A DNA stretch of 64,000 bases, taken from Castellaniella daejeonensis. GTDB taxonomy: Bacteria > Pseudomonadota > Gammaproteobacteria > Burkholderiales > Burkholderiaceae_B. Below, piece after piece: positions 1 to 8,046 of the stretch (position 1 is its first letter; the number at the start of each line of letters is the position of its first letter). The notes beneath the pieces were generated by a model. The model saw only the letters and a program-made list of their open reading frames with translations, had not been told where the DNA came from and made no database searches. The stretch is taken from positions 62,001 through 126,000 of the forward strand of contig NZ_BAAAFN010000004.1 in NCBI RefSeq assembly GCF_039523555.1. Direction: 5' to 3'. The translations under genes and the position numbers were made by a program.

Positions 1-191
1 AGCCGGACGGCCAGCCGCCGGGGGGTGGCATAGGCGGTGCAGGCATCGGGGTCGGCCAGCAGGCCGGCTTCGTCGAGCTTCTTCCGGATGCCTTCTGCAA
101 AGGCCCGGCCCAGGGCATCCAGCGCCTTGGGCGGGAGTTCTTCGGTGACCAGCTCGACGACCAGGGCACGTGCGTTCGGATGAGTGCTCAT
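1..191 (-). CDS. glyS: Glycyl-tRNA synthetase beta subunit, N-terminal part
   Basis: The beta subunit of the bacterial alpha2beta2 glycyl-tRNA synthetase binds tRNA-Gly and works with the catalytic alpha subunit in the cytoplasm. Only the first 63 codons are in the window; the gene runs off the left edge. They include the family-typical opening LVVELVTEELPPKAL and the stretch ATPRRLAVRL. The ATG at 191 follows the glyQ stop codon by two bases, so the genes are in the usual glyQ-glyS order and probably translationally coupled. The identification rests on this opening and on the neighbour and is firm. Confidence 0.95.
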   Translation of the reverse strand, partial: MSTHPNARALVVELVTEELPPKALDALGRAFAEGIRKKLDEAGLLADPDACTAYATPRRLAVR

Positions 192-193
192 GA

Positions 194-1087
194 TCACGCG
201 ACCTCCCGCAGCATGGGGAAGCCCAGACGTTCGCGCGCATCGTAGTAGGCCTGCGCCACGGCGCGGGACAGGGTGCGGATGCGGCCGATGTAGGTGGCGC
301 GCTCGGTGACGCTGATGGCGCCGCGCGCATCCAGCAGGTTGAAGGTGTGGGCGGCCTTGAGCGTGGTCTCGTAGGCGGGCAGGGCGAGCGGGACTTCGAT
401 CAGGCGCTTGGCCTCGGCCTCGTAGTCGTTGAAGTGGGCAAACAGCATGGCGGTGGAGGCGATTTCGAAATTGTAGGTGGACTGCTCGACCTCGTTCTGG
501 TGGAACACGTCGCGGTAGTACACGGGGGTGCCGTCCGGTCCGCGGGTCCAGACCAGGTCGTAGACCGATTCCACGCCCTGCAGGTACATGGCCAGGCGTT
601 CCAGGCCGTAGGTGATTTCGCCCATGGTCGGGTTGCAGTCCAGACCGCCGACCTGCTGGAAATAGGTGAACTGGGTGACTTCCATGCCGTTGAGCCAGAC
701 TTCCCACCCCAGCCCCCAGGCGCCCAGCGTGGGGTTTTCCCAATCATCTTCGACGAAGCGGATGTCGTGCTGCTGCGGGTCGATGCCCAGCGCGCGCAGG
801 GATCCGATGTACAGGTCCAGGATGTCGAGCGGCGCCGGCTTGAGCACGACCTGGAACTGGTAGTAGTGCTGCAGCCGGTTGGGGTTCTCGCCGTAGCGCC
901 CGTCCTTGGGGCGGCGCGAGGGCTGGACGTAGGCCGCGCGCCAGGGTTCCGGGCCGATGGCGCGCAGGAACGTGGCGGTGTGCGAGGTGCCGGCCCCGAC
1001 TTCCATGTCGTAGGGCTGCAGCAGGGCACACCCCTGGCGATCCCAATATTGCTGGAGCGATAAAATCAGTTGTTGGAATGTGAGCAT
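194..1087 (-). CDS. glyQ: Glycyl-tRNA synthetase alpha subunit
   Basis: This catalytic subunit activates glycine with ATP and charges tRNA-Gly. The 297-residue product has the usual family length (about 290-305). It begins MLTFQQLILSLQQYWDRQGC and contains the typical blocks YVQPSRRPKDGRYGENPNR (about residues 54-72) and GLGWEVWLNGMEVTQFTYFQ (about 124-143), characteristic of the class II alpha-subunit catalytic core. The next gene, glyS, starts two bases after its stop. It diverges from the crotonase gene on the other strand, leaving 104 bases (1088-1191) for two promoters; I see no clear terminator or operator there. Confidence 0.97.
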   Translation of the reverse strand: MLTFQQLILSLQQYWDRQGCALLQPYDMEVGAGTSHTATFLRAIGPEPWRAAYVQPSRRPKDGRYGENPNRLQHYYQFQVVLKPAPLDILDLYIGSLRALGIDPQQHDIRFVEDDWENPTLGAWGLGWEVWLNGMEVTQFTYFQQVGGLDCNPTMGEITYGLERLAMYLQGVESVYDLVWTRGPDGTPVYYRDVFHQNEVEQSTYNFEIASTAMLFAHFNDYEAEAKRLIEVPLALPAYETTLKAAHTFNLLDARGAISVTERATYIGRIRTLSRAVAQAYYDARERLGFPMLREVA

Positions 1088-1191
1088 GGCGTGGCGGGCC
1101 AGGCCCGCGAAGGTTGTGTCGTCCGATGAACGCGGCCAGGGGCCGCGTCCGGAACGGCCATTTTATCCACTTCTCTTTTTTCGGAGAAAAC

Positions 1192-1959
1192 ATGAGCGAT
1201 TGCCTCGACGTGCAGCGACTGGATGGCGTGCTGGTCATGCAGCTCAACCGGCCCCAGGCGCGCAATGCGATCAACCTGGAAACCGCTCAGGCCCTGGCGG
1301 CGGCCCTGGATGCGCTGGACAGCGATCCGGACCTGCACCTGGGCGTGCTGACCGGGTCGGGAGGAAACTTCTGCTCCGGGATGGACCTGAAGGCCTTTGC
1401 CGCGACCGGCCAGCGCCCGTACGTGGGCAAGCGCGGTTTCGCCGGGCTGTGCGAGCAGCCGCCCGCCAAGCCGTTGATCGCTGCCGTCGAAGGCTATGCA
1501 CTGGCCGGCGGCTGCGAGCTGGTCCTGGCGTGCGACCTGGTCGTGGCGGCGCGCGACGCCCGCTTCGGCCTGCCCGAAGTCCGTCGCGGCCTGGTGCCGG
1601 GCTCGGGCGGCATGCTGCGCCTGCCCGCGCGCATTCCCTACCATGTCGCCATGGAAGCCGTGCTCACGGGCGAGGCCTTGGGCGCCGAGCGCCTGTACCA
1701 GCTGGGCCTGGTGAACCGCCTGGCCGAACCCGGCGCGGCGCTGGACGAGGCCCTGGCCATGGCGCGCACCATCGCGGCCAACGGCCCGCTGGCGGTGCGC
1801 ACGGCCAAGTCCGTCATCGCGCAATCGCGCAACTGGCGCCCGGACGAAATGTTCGACCGCCAGCGCCCCCTGATCGCCCACATCTTCACCTCCGAGGACG
1901 CCCGCGAGGGCGCGACCGCGTTCGCCGAGAAACGTCCTCCGGTCTGGAAGGGGCGGTGA
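1192..1959 (+). CDS. Enoyl-CoA hydratase/isomerase family protein (crotonase)
   Basis: This 255-residue member of the crotonase superfamily hydrates or isomerises acyl-CoA substrates. The ATG at 1192 is chosen over an earlier ATG because a GGAG-type ribosome site (within TTCGGAGAAAAC) sits just before it. The sequence shows the oxyanion-hole block TGSGGNFCSGMDLKAF (about residues 53-68) and the second Gly-rich block EGYALAGGCELVLACD. Both acidic residues used by classical hydratases are present, in GLPEVRRGL and in the later VAMEAVLTGE segment, which favours hydratase over thioesterase activity. The substrate cannot be told from sequence. It lies upstream of a CitE-like gene on the same strand, suggesting a shared role in acyl-CoA metabolism. 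Confidence 0.85.
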   Translation: MSDCLDVQRLDGVLVMQLNRPQARNAINLETAQALAAALDALDSDPDLHLGVLTGSGGNFCSGMDLKAFAATGQRPYVGKRGFAGLCEQPPAKPLIAAVEGYALAGGCELVLACDLVVAARDARFGLPEVRRGLVPGSGGMLRLPARIPYHVAMEAVLTGEALGAERLYQLGLVNRLAEPGAALDEALAMARTIAANGPLAVRTAKSVIAQSRNWRPDEMFDRQRPLIAHIFTSEDAREGATAFAEKRPPVWKGR

Positions 1960-2033
1960 AGCCCGGGGACGGCCGGTTTCGTTTGCCGATATCATGCGGA
2001 TGAGCAACGAACTTGAACGGAAGGGGTATTTCC

Positions 2034-2852
2034 ATGCGTGACACATCGATGCGTTCGGCGCTGTTCGTCCCGGCCAGCAGGCCGGAACGCATACCCAAGG
2101 CAGTCGCCAGCGGCGCGGACGCCGTGATCGTCGACCTGGAGGACTCCGTCGCGCCCGAGGCCAAGCCCGAGGCGCGCGAAGCGCTGGCGCGCCATGCCGC
2201 CGGACACCCCGGGGATCGCCTGTGGGTGCGCATCAACGACGGCACCACGCCCTGGTTCGAGGACGACCTGGCCCTGTGCCGGTCGCTGCCTTCGATCGTC
2301 GGCATCGTCCTGCCCAAGGCGCAGGCGCCCGAGCACGTCTACAGCGTGTCCGGCGCGGGCAAGCCCCTGATCCCGGTGATCGAATCCGCCGCCGGGCTCC
2401 GGGCGCTGGACGCCATCGCCGAGGCCCATGGGGTGGCGCGGCTGTCCTTCGGCATCCTCGACCTGATGGTGGAGTTCGGCACCCGGCCGGGCACCGAGGC
2501 CGCCCGCTTCATGCTGGACCAGACCCGCTTCCGGATCCTCGCGGCCAGCCGCATGCACGGGCTGTGCGCGCCCCTGGACTGCGTGCACCCGGACTTCACC
2601 GACCTGGACGCCCTCGAACGGTCGGCCGTGTTCGCGCGTGACATGGGTTTCGGCGGGATGCTGTGCATCCATCCGGTCCAGGTGCCGGTGGTGCACCGCG
2701 TCTATCGGCCGCTGCCCGAGGAAATCGACTGGGCGCGGCGGGTGGTGGACCATGCCGATTCCACCGGCGAATACACCTTCCGCCTGGACGGCCGCATGAT
2801 CGACCTGCCCCTCATCGAACGGGCCCGCCGCGTTCTGGAACAATCCGCATGA
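2034..2852 (+). CDS. CitE/HpcH-family CoA ester lyase
   Basis: This 272-residue TIM-barrel protein of the CitE/HpcH-HpaI aldolase family cleaves or forms C-C bonds in hydroxyacyl-CoA esters such as citryl-, malyl- or citramalyl-CoA, usually with Mg2+. Family marks are RSALFVPASRPERIPKA near the N-terminus, the acidic metal-site block VIVDLEDSVAP (about 29-39), GIVLPKA, PVIESAAG and the terminal LCIHPVQVPVV. ATG 2034 is preferred because a GGAAGGGG ribosome site lies seven bases upstream; a TTG at 2013 is also in frame. The stop overlaps the thyA start. With the crotonase upstream it could act in breakdown of a branched acyl-CoA. The specific substrate is unknown. Confidence 0.83.
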   Translation: MRDTSMRSALFVPASRPERIPKAVASGADAVIVDLEDSVAPEAKPEAREALARHAAGHPGDRLWVRINDGTTPWFEDDLALCRSLPSIVGIVLPKAQAPEHVYSVSGAGKPLIPVIESAAGLRALDAIAEAHGVARLSFGILDLMVEFGTRPGTEAARFMLDQTRFRILAASRMHGLCAPLDCVHPDFTDLDALERSAVFARDMGFGGMLCIHPVQVPVVHRVYRPLPEEIDWARRVVDHADSTGEYTFRLDGRMIDLPLIERARRVLEQSA

Positions 2853-3820
2853 AGGCCTATCTGGATCTGGTCCGCTCGATCTTCGAGCAGGGCGCCTGGC
2901 AAGACAACCGCACCGGCGTGCGCACCCTGAGCCTGCCGGGGGCCTGCCTGCGGTTCGACCTGCGCCAGGGCTTTCCCGCCGTGACGACCAAGCGACTGGC
3001 CTTCAAGTCGGCCATGGGCGAGCTGGTCGGTTTCCTCCGGGCCGCCGACAGCGCCGCGGATTTCCGCGCGTTGGGCTGCCGGGTCTGGGACCAGAACGCC
3101 AACGAGAACCGCGCCTGGCTCGACAGTCCCTGGCGCGACGGCCCCGACGACCTGGGGCCGGTGTACGGCGTGCAATGGCGCCAATGGCCGGCCTACAAGC
3201 TGCTGCCGGCCGGCGCGGCCGATCGCATCGAGGCCGCGCAAGGGCAGGGCTACCGCCTGATCGGCCCGGTCATGGACCAGGGGCAGCCGCACGTGCTGCT
3301 CTACAAGGCTGTGGACCAGCTGCGCGCCTGCCTGGATACGCTGATCCGCGATCCCGGCAGCAGGCGCATCCTGTTCCATGGCTGGAACTGGGCGCAGCTC
3401 GAGGAAATGGCCCTGCCACCCTGCCATCTGCTGTATCAGTTCCTGGCGAACCCGACCACCCGCGAACTGTCGCTGTGCCTGTACATCCGCAGCAACGACG
3501 TGGGGCTGGGCACGCCGTTCAACCTGGCCGAAGGCGCTGCCCTGACGCACCTGGTGGCGCGCCTGACGGGCTACGAGCCGCGCTGGTTCACGTATTTCAT
3601 CGGCGATGCGCACATCTACGAAACGCACGTGGACATGCTGCGCGAGCAGCTGCGCCGCGATCCGCTGCCGGCGCCGCGCCTGCGCCTTGCGGACCGCATT
3701 CCCGCGTACGCGGAAACCGGCCGCTACGAGCCGGAATGGCTGGAGCGCCTGGAGCCGGGCGATTTTTCCCTGGAAGACTACCGTCACCATCCGCCGCTGA
3801 CGGCACCGATGGCGGTGTAG
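2849..3820 (+). CDS. thyA: Thymidylate synthase (long form)
   Basis: Thymidylate synthase converts dUMP and methylene-tetrahydrofolate to dTMP. The catalytic cysteine lies in MALPPCHLLYQF, the phosphate-binding arginines in SRRILFHGWNW, and the dUMP-binding block in RSNDVGLGTPFNLAEGAAL, followed by YFIGDAHIYETH. At 323 residues it is about 60 longer than the 264-residue E. coli enzyme. Much of the excess is an insertion after VYGVQWRQWPAY (about residues 112-145). I recall longer ThyA proteins from Burkholderiales but cannot verify this here. ATG 2849 overlaps the previous stop (ATGA), so the gene is probably translated with the CitE-like gene; I see no dihydrofolate reductase gene nearby. 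Confidence 0.95.
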   Translation: MKAYLDLVRSIFEQGAWQDNRTGVRTLSLPGACLRFDLRQGFPAVTTKRLAFKSAMGELVGFLRAADSAADFRALGCRVWDQNANENRAWLDSPWRDGPDDLGPVYGVQWRQWPAYKLLPAGAADRIEAAQGQGYRLIGPVMDQGQPHVLLYKAVDQLRACLDTLIRDPGSRRILFHGWNWAQLEEMALPPCHLLYQFLANPTTRELSLCLYIRSNDVGLGTPFNLAEGAALTHLVARLTGYEPRWFTYFIGDAHIYETHVDMLREQLRRDPLPAPRLRLADRIPAYAETGRYEPEWLERLEPGDFSLEDYRHHPPLTAPMAV

Positions 3821-3870
3821 GGCCCCGGCCCCGCGCGGTGGCGGCCGGGAATCCTGGCGGTGGGCGGCCG

Positions 3871-4293
3871 TCAGGCCGCGACGATCTCGATCGAGTGCGT
3901 GATTTCGGCCGTCTTTTCCAGCATGGCGATGGCCGAGCAATACTTCGTGTGCGACAGTTCCACCGCGCGTTCCACGGCGGTGGCCGGCAGGTCGCGTCCC
4001 GTGACCTTGAACGCATAGTGGATCTTGGTGAAGACCTTGGGTTCGGTATCGGCCCGCTCGGCCGTCAGGGCGACCTGGCAGCCCGTCACGGCATGACGGC
4101 CGCGTTTCAGGATCAGCACCACATCGTAGGCGGCACAGCCGCCGGCACCGGTCAGCACGGTTTCCATCGGGCGGGGGGCCAGGTTGCGGCCGCCTCCGTC
4201 GGGGGCGCCGTCCATGGCCAGGACGTGCCCGCTGCCAGTGCGGGAAATGAACAGCATGCCCTCGGGGCCTTGCCAGTCGATGGTGCATTCCAT
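3871..4293 (-). CDS. OsmC/YhfA-family protein
   Basis: This 140-residue protein belongs to the OsmC/Ohr superfamily, whose members use a cysteine pair to reduce organic peroxides; it is closest to the YhfA branch, whose role is unclear. The two conserved cysteines are seen in TGAGGCAAYDVVLIL (about residue 54) and THKYCSAIAMLEKTAEITH-type sequence near the C-terminus (written here as SHTKYCSAIAML). The start at 4293 (MECTIDWQGP) gives a normal family length; the frame runs further upstream without family similarity. It converges with thyA. Between its start and ccoN a GC-rich inverted repeat (CCGCTGCC 4328-4335 with GGCAGCGG 4351-4358) may fold in its leader. Confidence 0.85.
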   Translation of the reverse strand: MECTIDWQGPEGMLFISRTGSGHVLAMDGAPDGGGRNLAPRPMETVLTGAGGCAAYDVVLILKRGRHAVTGCQVALTAERADTEPKVFTKIHYAFKVTGRDLPATAVERAVELSHTKYCSAIAMLEKTAEITHSIEIVAA

Positions 4294-4423
4294 GGTGAGT
4301 CTTGTTCCTGTGGATGGCCTGGAAAATCCGCTGCCCCGGGAGGGGCGTGCGGCAGCGGGGGCGGGCGTCATGCCCGTATTCGAATTAGGGTAATTCAGGC
4401 TTGCAAATGGCGCTCAGATTTAT

Positions 4424-4480
4424 CATAGATCAATTCTATGCCTACAATAGCAGGTTGCCGGGGCCCGATTTCCGGGCCCC
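4424..4480 (+). promoter_or_regulatory. ccoN upstream region: 17-bp palindrome and leader hairpin
   Basis: CATAGA and TCTATG (4424-4429, 4435-4440) form a perfect inverted repeat around TCAAT, followed at once by a possible -10 box TACAAT (4443-4448). Downstream, GGGGCCCG (4460-4467) and CGGGCCCC (4473-4480) form an eight-pair hairpin with a five-base loop. Oxidase genes of this type are usually controlled by an FNR/Anr regulator; only a half-site ATCAA (4429-4433) is seen, so the regulator is unknown. Confidence 0.35.
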
Positions 4481-4510
4481 GCGCCTCTCTTGTCTTTCAT
4501 CGGAAGCGCC

Positions 4511-6184
4511 GTGGATACCGTCACCGTATTACTCCTGACCTTCATATTATCCGTCACCGGGCTGGGTGTCTTCATCTGGTCCCTGCGGCGGAACATGTTC
4601 GACGAAAATCCCGAGGCCGCCGGGGTGATCTTCTCCACCGGCGAGATCGGCCACGTCGAGGATCCGTCCGCCACCCCGGAACAACGCGCCGGCCTGCAGA
4701 AGGTCGTCACCGATGGCGGCAAGGCCGTCGTCGATCCGTCGCTCGCGGGCGAGCTGAAGCAGGAACTCGCCACGCGCCTGGAAGCCGATCAGTCGACCGC
4801 CTACGTCACCTTCACCTTCCTGTGCTGTGCCATCGTCTGGCTGGTGCTGGCCTCGGCCTTCGGCCTGATCAGCTCGATCAAGCTGCACAATCCCGAATTC
4901 CTGACGGAATACGCCTGGCTGACTTTCGGCCGCACGCGCACGCTGCACCTGAACATGGTGGCCTACGGCTGGTGTCCGATGGCGGCCTTCGGCGTGGCCA
5001 TCTGGATGCTGCCGCGCCTGCTGAAGACCCGCCTGTACGGCGGGCGCTTCGCCCTGCTGGGCTGCATGCTGTGGAATGCCGGCCTGATCGCCGGCCTGGG
5101 CAGCATCGCCGTGGGCATCAACGACGGCCTGGAATGGCTGGAAATCCCCTGGCAGATCAGCATCCTGCTGGTGCTGGGCGGCGCCCTGATCGCGCTGCCG
5201 CTGGTGTTCACGCTGCGCAACCGCAAGGTCGAGCATCTGTACGTGTCGATCTGGTACATGGGCGCGGCGCTGTTCTGGTTCCCGGTGCTGTATCTGGTGG
5301 GCAAGATGCCCGGCGTGCATTTCGGCGTCGAGCAGGCCACCATGAACTGGTGGTTCGGCCATAACGTGCTGGGCCTGTACTACACCCCGATCGCCCTGGC
5401 GTCGGTGTACTACTTCCTGCCCAAGATCATCGGCCGGCCGATCCAGTCCTACAACCTGTCGCTGATCGGCTTCTGGGCGCTGGCCTTCTTCTACGGCCAG
5501 GTCGGCGGCCACCACCTGGTCGGCGGCCCGGTGCCGCACTGGCTGATCACGCTGTCGATCGTCCAGTCCATGATGATGATCATCCCCGTGATGGCCTTCT
5601 CGGTGAACCAGCACCTGACGATGCGCGGCCACTTCAAGACCATGTACTACTCGCCCACGCTGCGCTTCATCGTGCTGGGCGCCATGATGTACACCGTCAG
5701 CTCCATCGAGGGCTCCTTCGAAGCCCTGCGCAGCGTCAGCACGGTGGCGCACTTCACCCACTTCACCGTGGCCCACGCCCACCTGGGGCTGTATGCCTTC
5801 TTCTCGATCGTGATGTTCGGCGCCATCTATTTCGTGATGCCGCGCGTCATGTCCTGGGAATGGCCGCACCCGAAGCTCATCATCGTCCATTTCTGGCTGG
5901 TGGCCCTGGGCATCGGCATCTACGTCGTCAGCCTGTCCATCGGCGGCTGGCTGCAGGGCCTGGCGATGCTGGATGCGACCAAGCCCTTCATGGAATCCGT
6001 GCGCGTCACGATGCCCTACCTGGAAGGCCGTACGCTGGGCGGCGCCATGATGACCCTGGGCCATCTGGTGTTCGCCGCGCACTTCGTGCTGATGGCCCTG
6101 CGCTACGGCACGCGCCGCGTGGGTCCCGCCCTGTTGCACAACCGTAACTCTATGCCTGAGCGTCAGGCGATTGCAGGTGCCTGA
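4511..6184 (+). CDS. ccoN: cbb3-type cytochrome oxidase subunit I with CcoS-like N-terminal extension
   Basis: This catalytic subunit reduces oxygen at a haem b3-CuB centre in the inner membrane. Haem and copper histidines are visible in TLHLNMVAYGWCPMAAFG, WWFGHNVLGLYYTP, GGHHLVGGPVPHW and THFTVAHAHLGLYAFF. The first 50 or so residues (one membrane helix, then IWSLRRNMFDENPEAAGVIF) resemble CcoS, normally a separate small assembly protein, and lead through a linker of about 45 residues into the oxidase body. GTG 4511 is chosen because GGAAG lies five bases before it; a TTG at 4490 is in frame. At 557 residues it is longer than the roughly 475-residue standard CcoN. ccoO follows two bases after the stop. 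Confidence 0.92.
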   Translation: MDTVTVLLLTFILSVTGLGVFIWSLRRNMFDENPEAAGVIFSTGEIGHVEDPSATPEQRAGLQKVVTDGGKAVVDPSLAGELKQELATRLEADQSTAYVTFTFLCCAIVWLVLASAFGLISSIKLHNPEFLTEYAWLTFGRTRTLHLNMVAYGWCPMAAFGVAIWMLPRLLKTRLYGGRFALLGCMLWNAGLIAGLGSIAVGINDGLEWLEIPWQISILLVLGGALIALPLVFTLRNRKVEHLYVSIWYMGAALFWFPVLYLVGKMPGVHFGVEQATMNWWFGHNVLGLYYTPIALASVYYFLPKIIGRPIQSYNLSLIGFWALAFFYGQVGGHHLVGGPVPHWLITLSIVQSMMMIIPVMAFSVNQHLTMRGHFKTMYYSPTLRFIVLGAMMYTVSSIEGSFEALRSVSTVAHFTHFTVAHAHLGLYAFFSIVMFGAIYFVMPRVMSWEWPHPKLIIVHFWLVALGIGIYVVSLSIGGWLQGLAMLDATKPFMESVRVTMPYLEGRTLGGAMMTLGHLVFAAHFVLMALRYGTRRVGPALLHNRNSMPERQAIAGA

Positions 6185-6186
6185 TC

Positions 6187-6816
6187 ATGGAAAGCGAATA
6201 CAAACTCCTCAGCGGCGCGATGGTGACCCTTGCGCTGGCCACCGCCACCCTGGTCGTGCTGCCCTACATGCAGCTGTCCGACGTGCAGCCTTCCGAAGGC
6301 CTGAAACCCTATACGGAACAGCAACTGCGCGGGCGCCAGGTCTACATCGAGATGGGCTGCGTCTACTGCCATTCGCAGCAGCCGCGCAGCCAGTCGCAGG
6401 CGCCGGACTTCCAGCGTGGCTGGGGCCGCGCGCCGGTCGCGGGCGATTATTACTACGATCACCCGCACCTGCTGGGCACCATGCGCACCGGGCCGGATCT
6501 GTTCAACATCGGCGCCCGCCAGCCCAGCGTGGACTGGAACCTGGGTCACCTGTACGAGCCGCGCGCCTACACGCCGGGCAGCAACATGCCGTCCTTCCCC
6601 TTCCTGTTCAAGCTCAAGGACGAGGCCGAACCCGGCGACAAGGTCGTCAACCTGCCGCCCAGCTTCGCGCCGGCCGGCAAGGTCGTGGTCGCCACGCAGG
6701 ATGCCCTGGACCTGGTGGATTACCTGATCGGCCTGGATCACACCTATCCGGTCAAACCCGGCGTGCAGTTGCCCGAACTGCCCCAGCAAGCCGGCAGTGA
6801 AGGAGCCAAGCAATGA
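6187..6816 (+). CDS. ccoO: cbb3-type cytochrome oxidase subunit II (mono-haem)
   Basis: This membrane-anchored c-type cytochrome passes electrons to CcoN. The 209-residue product has one N-terminal membrane helix (about 8-27), then the haem c site CVYCH in GRQVYIEMGCVYCHSQQPRS (about residues 49-68). It keeps the CcoO hallmarks DYYYDHPHLLGTMRTGPDL (about 88-106), LYEPRAYTPGSNMPSFPFLF and the C-terminal DLVDYLIGLDHTY. Length and order match the family. Its TGA overlaps the ATG of the next gene (ATGA), showing tight translational coupling within the oxidase operon. Confidence 0.94.
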   Translation: MESEYKLLSGAMVTLALATATLVVLPYMQLSDVQPSEGLKPYTEQQLRGRQVYIEMGCVYCHSQQPRSQSQAPDFQRGWGRAPVAGDYYYDHPHLLGTMRTGPDLFNIGARQPSVDWNLGHLYEPRAYTPGSNMPSFPFLFKLKDEAEPGDKVVNLPPSFAPAGKVVVATQDALDLVDYLIGLDHTYPVKPGVQLPELPQQAGSEGAKQ

Positions 6817-7394
6817 GCGATTCCCTATTCAACCAGCAGCGCCGCGAGCAGCCCGAACCCCACGAGGGCAGCCGTCCGGTCCCCAAGATCGTGCTGACGG
6901 TCATCGGCCTGCTGCTGTTGTGGGCGGTGTATCACCTGTATAGCAGCTTCAATCCGATGCCGGCGTCCTTGGGCGACGACCGCGTGGCGGCCGACTTCGC
7001 CGTGCCGGCCACGGCCGATGGCGGCCAGCTCTACACGGCCAATTGCGTGGCCTGTCACCAGGCCACCGGTGCCGGGGTGCCGGGGGTCTTCCCGCCGCTG
7101 TCCAAGTCCGAATGGGTGGACGCCAAGGATCCGGGCGTCATGATCCGCATCCTGCTGCATGGCATCCATGGCCCGCTGACGGTCGAGGGCGTGAAGTACA
7201 ACGGCGAGATGCCGAACTTCTCCAAGTTCTCCGACGAGGAGATCGCCGCGCTCGTGACCCATGTGCGCTCCAGCTTCGGCAACACCGCTTCGGCGACCGA
7301 TGCCAAGACGGTCGCCCAGGTCCGGGAGGAAACCAAGGGGCAGCAAGAGCCCTGGAAGGGCGACGAGGACCTGCGCCCCCTGCTGGGCGAATAG
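6813..7394 (+). CDS. Membrane-anchored mono-haem cytochrome c in the ccoP position
   Basis: This 193-residue protein takes the place of CcoP, the electron-entry subunit of cbb3 oxidases. It has one membrane helix (about residues 26-46) and a periplasmic cytochrome c domain with a single haem site, CVACH in YTANCVACHQATGAG, and a likely axial Met in NGEMPNFSKFSDEEIAALV. Standard CcoP is about 300 residues with two CxxCH sites, so this is a reduced or different subunit. The start overlaps the ccoO stop by four bases. It could be called CcoP-like or a cbb3-associated cytochrome c; the sequence does not decide. Confidence 0.82.
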   Translation: MSDSLFNQQRREQPEPHEGSRPVPKIVLTVIGLLLLWAVYHLYSSFNPMPASLGDDRVAADFAVPATADGGQLYTANCVACHQATGAGVPGVFPPLSKSEWVDAKDPGVMIRILLHGIHGPLTVEGVKYNGEMPNFSKFSDEEIAALVTHVRSSFGNTASATDAKTVAQVREETKGQQEPWKGDEDLRPLLGE

Positions 7395-7413
7395 CCTTCG
7401 CAGGGCCGGCAGC

Positions 7414-8046
7414 GTGCGCTGGATTCTTGCGCTGGTCCTGGCCCTGGCGGCCGGCACTGGTGCGCTGTACGGCCTGACCGGCGGCTTCACCGTCCTGACG
7501 GCCGAGGCCGCGCGCCGGCAGGACGTGGCCCGTCATCCCCGGGCGATTCCCGCTACCGAGGTGCTGGCCGAGGACGGCGGGGTCCTGGATCTGCGGCAGG
7601 ACCTGGAGCGCGACGGGCGCGTCGCCATCGTCAATTTCTTCTATACGCGCTGCATGGCGCTGTGCCTGGCGCAGGGTTCGCTCACCGAGCGCCTGCAGCA
7701 GGCGATCCAGGCGCGCGGCCTGCAGGACCGCATCCGGCTGATCAGCATCAGTTTCGACGCCCGCGACAAGGCACCCAACCTGATCCGCTATGCGGCCCGC
7801 ATGGGTGCCGACTCCCGCATCTGGCAGTTTATGTCCTTCACGCAGCCTGCCCAACGCGATGCCGTGCTGGATCTGTTCGGCATCACGGTCGTGCCCGCGC
7901 CGTTGGGGGAATTCGAGCACAACGCAGCCTTCCACGTCGTGTCGCCCGATGGCCGGCTGGTGCGCATTTTCGATCTGGATGATCCGGGCCTGGCACTGTC
8001 CGCCGCCGAGGCTCTGGCCGCGGCGGGCAGGGGAGGCCAGCCATGA
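7414..8046 (+). CDS. SCO1/SenC-family copper chaperone
   Basis: SCO proteins deliver copper to, or reduce thiols of, cytochrome oxidase on the outer face of the inner membrane. This 210-residue protein begins with a hydrophobic signal-anchor (WILALVLALAAGTGALYG) and has a thioredoxin fold with the CxxxC copper site in NFFYTRCMALCLAQGS and the conserved copper-ligand His in EHNAAFHVVSPDGRL. GTG 7414 is chosen because it opens directly into the signal-anchor; a longer frame runs back into the previous gene. The last codons overlap the following membrane-protein gene (ATGA). The position behind the oxidase genes supports a role in copper-site assembly. Confidence 0.87.
   Translation: MRWILALVLALAAGTGALYGLTGGFTVLTAEAARRQDVARHPRAIPATEVLAEDGGVLDLRQDLERDGRVAIVNFFYTRCMALCLAQGSLTERLQQAIQARGLQDRIRLISISFDARDKAPNLIRYAARMGADSRIWQFMSFTQPAQRDAVLDLFGITVVPAPLGEFEHNAAFHVVSPDGRLVRIFDLDDPGLALSAAEALAAAGRGGQP

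Noticed and set aside
2702..4288. A 528-codon open frame on the minus strand across thyA.
   Set aside because: It is opposite a clear thyA gene, is rich in Arg/Gly/His/Gln as expected for antisense frames in GC-rich DNA, and has no family motif.
4420..4433. FNR/Anr box before ccoN.
   Set aside because: Only the right half ATCAA fits; the left half TTATC differs from TTGAT in three of five positions.
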